Of a DNA stretch of 64,000 nt, positions 33,651-43,915 are shown one piece after another. The notes under the pieces are model-generated. The model had not been told where the DNA came from and made no database searches. It worked only from the letters and a program-made list of their open reading frames with translations. How positions within the stretch are numbered: position 1 is the stretch's first letter; every line of letters begins with the position of its first letter. Both the position numbers and the translations under genes were made by a program. Origin of the DNA: Lumnitzera littorea (lineage: Eukaryota > Streptophyta > Magnoliopsida > Myrtales > Combretaceae); NCBI GenBank assembly GCA_024138015.1, contig JAMXBB010000012.1, positions 22,165,882 to 22,229,881 on the forward strand, in the 5' to 3' direction.

Positions 33651-34159
33651 AAATATGCAGATGTTAGGATCGTTTGGGTTAATACATTATTCCTTAAGTT
33701 GCAATTCTTAAGAGTAGTGTATTAACTTAAGCTTGAAGGGGAGTATAGGGTGGGTTCTAAAAGATCCTTAAGCTTTGTGACCTCACGTGTTTTTAGAAAA
33801 TACTTTCATTGGTTACAATGAGCTTAAATGGGGTAGCCTAATCAACTCTAAACAATAGTTACACCACTACGCCTAAAGCCTATACAATGGCTCCTCTCCT
33901 AGGGTCCTAAGACAACTTGGGTTTGACCATATCTATCCTGCATCTTTGATGCAACAAATGATCTTACACCCCCCCCAATGCATGTTGTATACAAAAAAAA
34001 AAAAAAAACTAAGGCAATCAAAGTATATACACCAATAAACAAATAAATAAACAAACAAACAAATAGATAAATAACATGGGTATTTTGAAAGGTAATTTTA
34101 ATTTCGGAAAGTATTTTAAGTGGTTAGCCATCTTGATGTTCCCAGTAGAGTTGTCAAGC
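33651..34159 (-). other. E leader with primer-binding-site candidate
   Basis: On the minus strand the sequence after the 5' LTR reads GCTTGACAACTCTACTGGG. It resembles the GGCGACTCTGCTGGGG-type site seen in Ogre-like elements after transitions; the priming tRNA is not assigned. A (AAAC)n-like microsatellite lies at 34030-34070 and an A-run at 33992-34008. Confidence 0.4.
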
Positions 34160-36283
34160 TGTCGAGCCTAGTTTTTTCCTCTTAGATTTTATAAATTAGT
34201 CTTCTTTAAACTGATTAATATTAAATCTTACCCATTTACTATTAACTCTTGACTAGGGTTTAAAGAAAACCGTTTTTTTTTTTTAATTTATTTTGAAGAC
34301 GCTTTGGAGTTGCCACCCAATCAGAGTTAGGAAAAAGAGTTAAGTTATAATCAATTGGGTGGATTGGTCATAACTAAACTACTAGTCTAATGAAAAAACC
34401 AATTTTATAAACTGGTTTTCGAAACCAAAAATTTGAATTCGGAGGCTAATTTTTAAACCCTAAATGAGTACCACCTTTTAACTTTTCGAATTTAATTTTG
34501 CTTTTCAAATACCCTTCCAATAATGATTATTTATAAGCTACAACCCATTTACGAAAAAAAAAAAAGAATTTAAAGAATTATCTCCTAAAGGGAAAAAATA
34601 GAATTTTTCCCTATTTGAAGTTGCCCTGTATATATAGATGCTTACGTATCCGCTATTTAGAATTAAACTTCTGTAATTCATTATGAAAATATTAGTGGGT
34701 TGGTTGATTTTAAATTTGGAAAGTGGTAGAGTTTACGTCTCTTAGCTATTTCATTTTATTTAAGAAAAAATACTTAAGAGATAAAAGGGTGTTAATTTAG
34801 TGATTTTATTTTTTGCAAAAATTCTAAAGTATCTTAATTTTTGAAAAAAGGTCCATTTATTTTTATTTATTTGAAAAAAACTTCTAAGTGATAAAACTTT
34901 TTAAAGAAATCCTAAAATATCTAAATACAACTTTTTATGAAATATACAATTACCATGGTTAACATACTTAACAATATAAAAGATATCTAAACCATGGAAA
35001 TTATGCTTAATTATAAGCAAGAAGCCCAAACCATTTAAAAGATGCCTAATTATAGAAAAGAAGCTTAAATCATTAAAAAAATATTTGAATTATAGAAAAA
35101 ATGTCTAAATTATGGAAAACATACCTAAAGAGTTTATTTATTTTATTGAAAAAAAAAAGATTTTTCTAAGTGAAAGGACATCTTTATTTTTCATTTTTTT
35201 AATTTTTATTGTATATTTTTAACTAAAATATAAAAATAAGTAAACTAAACAAACTAGGCCTTTTTCCTTTTTTTTTCTCTTTCCTTCTTTTCCTTTCCTT
35301 TTCTTTTTTTTTCATTTTTTTTCTTTTTATAATTGCAAATAGAATATAATCATAACAATAACAATAACAACAACAAAAAGAAAAACAAAAAGTACGATGT
35401 TAGAAAAATAAATAAAAACAAAGAAAACAAAATACAAACAAAACACAAATCAAAACTAGAACAGAGTTAGACTAAGCTGGAGTTTACACAAATCCTAGAA
35501 AAAAGGGGGTGTATAGAGAGAGAGAGTAGCATTGTAAATAGATTTAAGTGATTGTAAATGATGAATTGATGGTTTGTTGTGAAATGGAATTCCTTATTTA
35601 TAGGTATCATGGTCGAGTTAAGAAAGAAAAATATTGAATACAATATGATTTTCTTCCTTGTTTGGGTTAGGCAAACCTGGACAATACATGACGCTAAATA
35701 CAAAGTTGCACATATAAGAGTGTATCCAATATGCGTAAGAGTATGCTTACCATACTTAGATATGAGTTAGTAAATGACGTAGCCCATGATGTAGCCTGTC
35801 ATGTGGTGATAAAGTGAGAAAAGAAAATAAAAGATATATTTTACACCTTCCATTGATTGAACCTAAGATGTCTAAGTCATATGCAATATCAAGTCCGAGT
35901 GCTTATTTAGATGGACTGTTAGTTTTTCTTGAAATTGCACATATGAACTAAGTTAACTTAGATCAGATTCAAATATAAGCCTAAGCTCAATGACCCTCTC
36001 TTTATTTTATTATATTTTATTAAACTATCTAAAAGATTTATTTATTTTTTTAAATCTTATATTTTTTGTATTTTTCTAAATTTTATATTTTTGTGATTTT
36101 CTCTTAATTTCTTTTTTTTTTTTTTGCTTTTCTTAAATCTTCTATTTTTTTATATTTTTCTAAATTTCTTATTTTTTGGGTTTTTTTCTCATATTTCTGT
36201 TTTTCTTTTTTGCTTTTTTCTTAATTTGGGACCCTATTCTAAAGATTTTGAAAAATAAAAGGGGCAACAATGGAATGTCTACA
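34160..36283 (-). repeat. E 5' LTR (2124 bp)
   Basis: Minus-strand ends TGTAGACATTCC at 36283 and ..GGCTCGACA at 34160. TATA box 35595-35602 on the minus strand, followed by a CT-rich leader. Aligns with 21574-23764 and with A. The flanking TAAGG at 36284-36288 matches 21569-21573. Confidence 0.88.
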
Positions 36284-36530
36284 TAAGGCCCTTATCGCAA
36301 GACTCAAGATTGCAATGGATGTCGGGGCCGAGAAACTCAACATCTACTTGGACTCCATGTTAGTAGTTCAATAAGTTAAAAGGAAATACAAGACAAAAGA
36401 TGAAGCCATGGCAAAGTATCTTTAGGTAGTACAAGACCTTATTTCTAATTTCAACTCCTAAAATATCACCAAAATTCCTCGAATATAGAATTCAGTAAGG
36501 TCATATCTACAATTATGCCTCCGCCCTACA
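36284..36530 (+). pseudogene. H RNase H, second part
   Basis: Resumes after E with ALIARLKIAMDVGAEKLNIY (36290-36349), LDSMLVV then KRKYKTKDEAMAKYL near 36375 and an ITKIPR segment near 36465. This is the C-terminal half of Tat-type RNase H. One stop at an expected Gln (VV.QVK) and another in AKYL.VVQD. The join with 21573 keeps frame when E is removed. Confidence 0.78.
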
Positions 36531-37862
36531 TGAATGACAAGCAAATTTTTCTCTGATATAGGCCATAGCGAATTGTCGACGAGTAGCCACAAGAAGTTCT
36601 CGAGATTCACTTAGCATCGTCTGAGCCATCCTAAATGGACCCCCTCCTTGACTAACTCAATACCAGTGCCTTACCCAATGATATAATGGAGGCCAAGAGG
36701 ATTGCCTACAATACAGCCAACTATACCATAGTTGACGGTGTCTTTTATCGACATGAGCACAACATGCCCCTTCTCTATTACTTGAGATCAGAAGAAGGCC
36801 TCCATGCCCTTAAGGAGCTACATGCAGGAATTTGCAGTAATCATGTATAAGCTTAGGCTTTGTATGTCCAAGCCCTTTACCTCATGTACTACTGGCCGAC
36901 GATGAGGAAAGGTGTAAAGACATTAGTGCAGGATGTCATAGCTATCAGAAGCATGCTCCCATTAGCTACTCCCCGAGCACAAAAATCTATCCCATGACGA
37001 GTTTGTAGTCTTTTGCCCAATGGGGTCTTAATGTCCTCAACCCATTCCCAAAAGCATCTAGGAGAAGCCAACTCATTTTGGTTGTTGCACACAACTTTAC
37101 AAAGTAGGTAGAAGCGTAGGCCTTTATGAGCATCACTATGAGGACAGTAAAAGGGTTTGTTCTAACCAACGTCTTCACCAAATTTAGGATACCTTATGTT
37201 CTAATCATAGGCAATAGTAAACTATTCGATAATGCGCGGTTTAAGGAGTTTTGCTACAAGTACCATATCCAACTCTGTTACACCTCGGTTGCTCACCCCC
37301 AAACCAATGATTAAGTCAAGGCAATCAATAAGAAAGTCCTTGGTAACTTGAATAGAGTATAGAATGAGTAGGTAGACAATGGGTGGACCAGCTCCACACG
37401 ATCCTTTGGGGATATCGAACTACATATAGGACAACTATAGGAGAAACCCCTTTTTGCCTAGCAATCAAATAAGAGATTGTACTATTTATTGAGCTATAAC
37501 ACCCAATGAGCAGAACCCAAAACTTTGACATCGACATTAACAAGATAGCTATTCAAGTGAGTCTAGACACTATCGATGAAGTGAAAAACATTATGCAGGC
37601 CCAAGTGGCTGCCTACTAGCAACGAGTGATAAGGTATTACAACAAAAAGGTTAAGTATAAAGTCTTTTAGCTTGGAGACCTGGTCTATCAAAAACTTGAA
37701 GCTACGAAATTACAAGAAACAAGGTTAGCTATCCCAAAACTAGGAGGACCTTATTCAAGTCAAGGAAGATGTAGGCAATGGAGCTTATAAGTTAGAAACC
37801 ATTGATGGACAACCTATCATTAGGACATGGAACTTTAACAACCTTCAACCTTATTTTTTATA
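36531..37862 (+). pseudogene. H integrase pseudogene with all three catalytic residues altered
   Basis: The zinc-finger region (36780-36960) is fragmented by frameshifts. The core starts QWGLNVLNPFPKA near 37018, where G-L-D is expected; second motif IIGNSKLFDNARFKEFCYKY near 37204, where D-N-G is expected; third PQTND.VKAINKKVLGNL near 37300, where G-Q-V-E is expected. So Asp, Asp and Glu have become Asn, Gly and Lys. The C-terminal part reads GDL/LETWS-like text near 37670 and ends NFNNLQPYFL then stop near 37862. Identification is firm from context and motifs. Confidence 0.78.
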
Positions 37863-38587
37863 GTATGTATGAAGAACCAAATCTATTTTGTAAAAACTAC
37901 AAAAAGTAATGAAAAAGAAGCTTTGTACTTATCCTACCCTCATGCTTACTCTACAATCGCATGGCTTGATTACCATCGAACCCCACCTTTTATTTATTGG
38001 TAAAGATAAAACACTAGACTAAGTTGAGTAAATCAGTCTCTAAACATTTTTGTTGGCCATTACACTTAAGAAGCTCAAAGTCTTGAGCCCCACCTTGAGT
38101 AGCTAATAAGTTCTTACACCTAAGGGGCTGCATAGGAACAAGCACATAAACCAATTCTATAACGCTTAACCTAGCATGGTTGACCATCTGGACCAAATAG
38201 CACTTGGACCAGGATTCTTGAGCCTACATATCATATTATACCACAAGAGGCAAAACACGAGGGACAATTGCATGTTTGGGACAACATTACCCATAGACAC
38301 AAGTATTTAAAACGAAATGATGAAAGAACATAGTGTAGAAACAAGCAATAAAAGATGCACAAGGAGGAGTAAACCATACTTGTTGAAGTTTCATTGATAT
38401 CGTTATCATGATTACAGAGTCAAAAGGTCAGCATCCTAGCCCATTTACACCAAACAACAACAAAATACAAGAACATAACCAAAAAAGAGAATAAAGAACC
38501 AATAGCCTAGCTACAAATACAAAACAAGCGTCTATGAGGTCATTTCCCTTCAGCTTCTTCAAGCTTAACATCGCCTGCATCATCCTC
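37863..38587. other. H spacer between integrase and antisense ORF
   Basis: No coding sequence on the plus strand and no convincing frame on the minus strand. It corresponds in position to 11316-11911 of T1 and would be the shared 3' flank of the convergent frames. Confidence 0.5.
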
Positions 38588-41160
38588 TTATCTACCATCC
38601 TCCATTATGGCATCCTTGGCAACTCTATTTTCATTTACATCAACTCCTTTGTCTGCTCCTTCGTTGCCTACCATGGCCTCTTCATCCAACCAGCCTAGGA
38701 AGTCAAGATTGAGGTGGGGATATTCTCCCTCAACCAGCTCTCCCACTGGCTTCATCCCATCTTGCTTGGCCTCATTGATAATAGCCTTAAAGTTGCCACT
38801 AGTCTTAAACTTAAGGAACAACTTATCAATCAATGCTTCGATCAACTCCTTCCTATCCTTAAGCTCGACCTTCCAGCTCTAAAACCAGACTCAAGCCTCC
38901 TTGAGCTCTTTCCTTGTAGCAGCAGCCTCCTACTTAGGCACCTCTACCGCCACCACCTTTCTGGTGGACTCAGCTTCCTCCTTTGTTGCCGTTAACTCTT
39001 GGTTAGTGTACTTGGTTGCTTGCTTGGCTCCCTTTACCTCCTTCTTGGTAGTTTCTAACTCTTGAACTCGAGCAGTAAGCAGTGCCTCCAAGTTCTTGAC
39101 CCATTGATTCACCTCACTGACCTTAGACTTTAGCCTTATCCACCTCTTACCTTAGCCTTAACTTCTCCATACTAAGCTACTTGAAATTATCCTACAAAGC
39201 CATGGTTTGCACTTTCAACCCTTCCAACTCCTTATTCAAGCTATTGTATTCCTGCCTAACTCCTGATAGCATTGTTTAGAAGATTTCAATGAGTAACGTT
39301 AATGTAAACAAATACCAATAAAGACTTAATAAAAAAAGAAGAGGATTGAAGCTATACTTAGTCAAGTATAAATGCATACCTGTATAAACTCATGGCATTC
39401 CCTAGTCCCTCTAAAGCAGTCAGCACGTTCTTACTATAACTATCGTCACGGAAAAGCATGGTATGCTCCTTTTTAAGGAGCCACAAGGGAGCGACCACAC
39501 TTGATTGATGATTTGTCAATGCCTTAACATCTTCACCTATGGCTGGTCCCTCAATTCTCTACCTACCCATGTGGCATCTACGACCTCTTTGCCCCCAAGC
39601 ACTTAATTAGCCTTAGCAACCCTCTCCTTCAAGGACCTTTGTTGGACTAGCTGGTTGGAGACAGGTCTCTTTAACTCCCTATCAATAGATGCCTTACGCT
39701 CGGGCACCACCACTATTGAGCTACCACTCGCAACCACCTGCTACTCAACAATAGGTCCTACCGCCATAGCTGTTGGGACATCTTACGACTCTTCACCTAC
39801 AGTCACCTTCCCTTTCCTCCTTTCCATAGCTTCCTTCTTGCTCTTCTTTGCTACTCGAGTTGTTCCCTACTCCTTAACAAGCCCCTTCCCCTTCTCCTTT
39901 ATCCTATACTCTCTCACTTATAGCATCCTCTCTTTGAAGGAGTTATTATATGGGCCATATGTTATCAATACTATAAGGAAGTTAGCACAAAAAACAACGA
40001 CCAAGAACAAAAACGATACCTACTGAGGATAAGCAACCCTAAGCTCCCCTTAACAATGAACAATAGCGGCGAACTCCCAACTACCCTCATCGACTATACG
40101 CTTACTCATACCTATCTCCTGAGCATATAACCTTTCCTTCTAAAGATATGAGCTCACAGTATGCTTTACACGGAAAACATCTTTCCACTACGCTACATCT
40201 AAGATCCAATCCTTTATCTTATCATCTATAGCATGGAAGTAATTCACGTTTGATGTATGGACAGGCTTGGTCCATCCAGTTAGAAATTTAAGCTCATGAA
40301 CTAACTTTACCCAATATAACTAGTTCTTTCAGTCCTCTATCTTTGACTTCTTGCCGTGGAAGATCTTCACATATGGCCTCTGGTTCACGTAATATACCTA
40401 GCCCTCTCATTCACCCTTCAATTGAAAGAAATGACGAAAGAGTTGAGTCGTTGGCCTCCTTATGTGAAAGATAAATATAACCTTAAAGGCCACTAACACT
40501 TACTAAGTATTCAGGTGGAGAGAACTTAGTGACACTTAGAAGTGGTTAAATAATTTAAACTAGATTGCCTTCTAGTACAAACAGAACGTGTGCTTATCCC
40601 TATAGTCACATGCTCAATCATCATCTTCGAGCTTTTCTACCTCCCAAACATCAGTACTTTACGAGACCTCTCGATGCTACCAATTCTCATCATGTTCATA
40701 CTTTACTTTAGTCATTATTTGACCTTCCTATTTACTTAGCCACAACCTTATCACCTTCTTTGGCTTCTCAAGCCCTTGCTTTCCCTAAGGCCTATCTTCC
40801 ATGATTGCCCCCCTTGTTTCCCACAAGATGCTTGCTACCTTACTGCCAGTTGCCACCACCATTGTCTTTTAGGGGAAAGTAAGGCTATGCATGCCCTCTT
40901 TTCAATCCTCAGCATTGGATTCCTTAGCTGCGAATCTTTTCTATTGCTATTTGTCAACCATTTCCTAGAAGGGCCTTTAAATGGGTAGGCATGGTCAAGT
41001 AAAGTGTTGCCCTAATTAATGACCATCGTAAATGCCTCATGATAAGAGAATTGATGGTTAGGATCCATTTCACGAGTAGATTACCAACTTAGCATCTGCA
41101 TGCACCTGTTAAATGGCTCATGCCCTTCAATGACCTTAAGTAGCCTAACGGTCATGTTAG
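38588..41160 (-). pseudogene. H antisense ORF: Transposase_28-like domain, coiled coil, acidic tail
   Basis: Read right to left: MDPNHQFSYHEAFTMVIN near 41070, then the domain FKLFNHF, VLVAFKVIFIFHIRR and TTQLFRHFFQLKGE, YYVNQRPYVKIFHGKKSKIE (about 40560-40330), a Lys-rich/Pro region near 39700-39850, a coiled coil (LLTARVQELETTKKEVKGAK, 39081-39022), and the tail YPHLNLDFLGWLDEE, ending with a stop at 38588-38590. Domain order equals that of T1 (YPKYDLSCLDF there). Intron-like breaks and stops are present. The element J cuts it at its N-terminal side or just upstream. The domain name comes from family knowledge; function is unknown. Confidence 0.72.
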
Positions 41161-41161
41161 T

Positions 41162-42129
41162 TGACAGGGATCGCGGACCAATCACTTGCTCCTAGGCTCA
41201 AGGACTCGCCCATATGGTTCGCTAAGCTGTCTAAGGGGAGTTAAACTCTAAAGAATAATACCTTCTCCACCTTGACCTACTGTGGTACACCATTATGATC
41301 TCTCTCTATCTCATTTCATATTCCCCCAAGGTAACTGACCTAACTACCTAGCTAACCTCTTACTACTGCATTAATCCTAAGCTAGGCACTGAATCTACCC
41401 ATAACTAAATTGATACATGTCTGACATTGAGCTACCAACTTTCGAGTTGACTAGCCGAAGCTGATTTGAAGAATGGCTGCTTAGTGGACTAACCCTACCT
41501 AAGCCCTAAACAACCAAGCTGCTGAGTTGTTATATAGTTAACCTAACCCACTTTGTTTTGAGTTAGCTTTGCTCGGCATACTTCATCATCTGGACCATAG
41601 AATGGACAATAAACACACGTCCTACTTTTTTGACATTCATACTATCTTTTTTGTAATCGAATATCCTTTTTATCTTATTTACAAATTTACCCTTGTAATG
41701 TATTCTTTTTTCTTTTTCAAGTAGGAATCCTTTTGCAATTTCTGTCAACTTAGGACTTGCCCTAATTAGTTCGTATTAATACTTGCAATATGTAATAGCC
41801 ACAACAATAGTGACATTGAATTTCTGACATTATTCCCCTTTTCTTCTAGATCTTGTGTTATCTCATTGAGAATTGAGAACTTAAAGAGCTCTTATCAATC
41901 CCCTTAGTAAGGATTGTGGCAAGCAACCTTAGGCCTAATGTTCATGTGTCATATTAGTTACTAGCTTAGGTCTGTATGTAGTTCTACAATGCATCATATC
42001 CATAGAGTACGAGATTGCTAAACAATTGACTTCCATTTACTCTTCAGGCCATCTTACATTGAGACCTATTCCCTTGGTTCACGTAATATTGGTAGTCGTA
42101 TGTCATCCCTTTCTTGGTAATCTATATCA
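41162..42129 (+). repeat. J 5' LTR (968 bp)
   Basis: Starts TGACAGGGATCGCGG, ends CTATATCA. Aligns with 49911-51873 minus M. The TATA box is damaged (TATTAATA near 41774; TATAAATA at 51511-51518 in the other LTR). Confidence 0.8.
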
Positions 42130-42146
42130 TCTTAGTATCAAAGCTT
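42130..42146 (+). other. J primer-binding site (tRNA-Met type)
   Basis: TCTTAGTATCAAAGCTT follows the LTR; same type as in F, with transitions relative to TGGTATCAGAGC. Confidence 0.7.
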
Positions 42147-42519
42147 GACTACATTTAAGCAAGTATTTGTTACTTTGTACTCTAAGTAACTTGTTACAAT
42201 GTACTGTGAAAGCTATTTATTATTGTTATGAATGTTTGGAAAGTGTTTAGTGCTAAAGAAATTTAGTACTATGTTTTTCCTTATTTCTTATTTACAATAT
42301 AGAGTATGAGTGCTAATTGGTTTATTGTGTGTTGGTTGTAATAGTTGTTAGTGTGTTAGGTATGATTTATTGTTTTGTTTTTTGTGGAAAGAATTTTGAG
42401 ATGTGTTTCAACTATTAACCTATTATAAAAGACTACAATATTTGACTCTATTGTCTAAGGAACCTTAGGTAACCAAGAGAATTGTTGCTTGTAATGGCTA
42501 AGGTCATTAAGAAAGTTTC

Positions 42520-43620
42520 ACACCCCAATCTACAGATGAGCAATTGGATAGACATACTGGCCTGGTAACTAGTCTGGTGATTACTATAAATGAAGATAGG
42601 CAATGGGCTTGAAATGACCCCTATAGAGGCTGAGTTAATGAGTTACTTGAGAGAGGCAATGACCAATACGACCATGCTAACACCTTAGTTTAACTACCTT
42701 GACCTAGAGGAGTAGGTAGAGTTGCTTAACAAAGACTAGCACTAGACGAGATCAAAGAAGAAGGTGAGGAGGTATGTGATGAGCAAGAAGAGTATTATAA
42801 ACCTAGAGAGGGTCATCTAAGCTCCTTGAGTAGAAGGATTAAGGATGCATATCCCTAGTTTTTCAAGGAGTAGTAATGTTGAGGACTACCTAGACTGGGT
42901 TTATAAAATTCATAAGCAATTTGAGTGCCATGAAATGCTTAAAAATGCTAAGGTTAGACTTATTGTATTAAAGTTTGCTGGCTATGTTACCTTATGGTTG
43001 AAGAATTTGCAAGCCACCCTAAAGAAGAGAAGGAGAATGTGAAGTTAAGAATTGGGATGAAATGAAAAGAGTCATGAGAAGAAAATTTGTCCTAAACTAT
43101 CATTTGCACAACACGTTGAAGAGGTTACAGGAGATCAAGTGTTGATGCTTACATGAAGGAATTCCAAATATGAATGATCCATTATAAAGTAGTCGAACCT
43201 AAGGATAAAATTGTATCTCGATTTATTAGTGGGTTGAAATATGAGATTGGAGATATTCTAGAGACTATAGACATCAAGATACTTAATGAAGCTATCTAAG
43301 CTACCCAAAAGATTGAGAGGCGCTGAGCTGGGAGGTTCTGAGCCCCTATCAGTCAGCCTACCCCTAGCTAACTTGTTTAAAGTAGACTTGTATGATTAGA
43401 ACCGAGTAAAGTTGTTGAGGCCCGACTTGCTCAAACTATTCGTACAAAGGGGAAGGAGATCCTGAGGAAGTTTGAGAAAGGCTAAAGCTTAGGAAAGAAG
43501 ATGAGCGAGATCAAGTGCTTCAAGTGTCAAGTGTTTGGACACATGGTTGCATAATGTCCAAATAGATGAGTGATCATGATTAAAGGAGAGATGCCAACCA
43601 TTGAGGTTGATAGTATTAAT
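42520..43620 (+). pseudogene. J gag pseudogene with an intact zinc knuckle
   Basis: Capsid: IPSFSRSSNVEDYLDWVYKI (42850-42909), then FECHEMLKNAKVRLIVLKF and VTLWLKNLQ, a retrotransposon-gag core. VEPKDKIVSRFISGLKYEI lies near 43190. The CCHC knuckle KCFKCQVFGHMVA.CPNR at 43508-43561 keeps C-x2-C-x4-H-x4-C with one stop inside. The frame up to the knuckle is broken by a few frameshifts. Confidence 0.78.
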
Positions 43621-43915
43621 GAGGAGATCGATGAACCTAAAGAGTACGAACAACTAGAATAGTTTGAGGAGGAGGAGCTCATTTATAGTAAAGAAGGCAA
43701 TTTTATGCCTGTAATCATGGTGCTATGGAAAGTAATGAATGTGAGTCCTGTGCTAGAGGACAAGTAATGAGAAAATTTATTCTACATTAGCTATAAGGTA
43801 AATGGGTCGTTGTATGCATTAATTGTTGATGGTGGCAGCTACATCAACGTAGCATCTACATTCATGGTCTAATAACTAAAGTTGTTGACCAAGCTCCATC
43901 CCAAGCCTTATAAAC

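Larger units (their letters stand above)
21574..36283 (-). mobile_element. E: LTR retrotransposon with Tat/Ogre-type gag and no recognisable pol
   Basis: On the minus strand: 5' LTR 36283-34160, leader, gag about 33650-32830, a noncoding stretch, a 47-bp minisatellite, polypurine tract, 3' LTR 23764-21574. Perfect duplications TAAGG lie at 21569-21573 and 36284-36288. Without the inserted F (6335 bp plus TSD) it is about 8.4 kb, with only about 4 kb internal. Nothing resembling protease, RT, RNase H or integrase lies between gag and the 3' LTR. It therefore fits a non-autonomous gag-only element; deletion of pol in this copy is the alternative. A solo LTR of the same family is A (118-5742). 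Confidence 0.85.

Noticed and set aside
30738..34159. Search for pol domains of E on the minus strand
   Set aside because: Translations between gag and the minisatellite gave no RT, RNase H or integrase motif; I did not force a call.
39655..40026. 123-codon plus-strand frame
   Set aside because: Shadow of the antisense ORF of H; the minus-strand reading has the domain and coiled coil.
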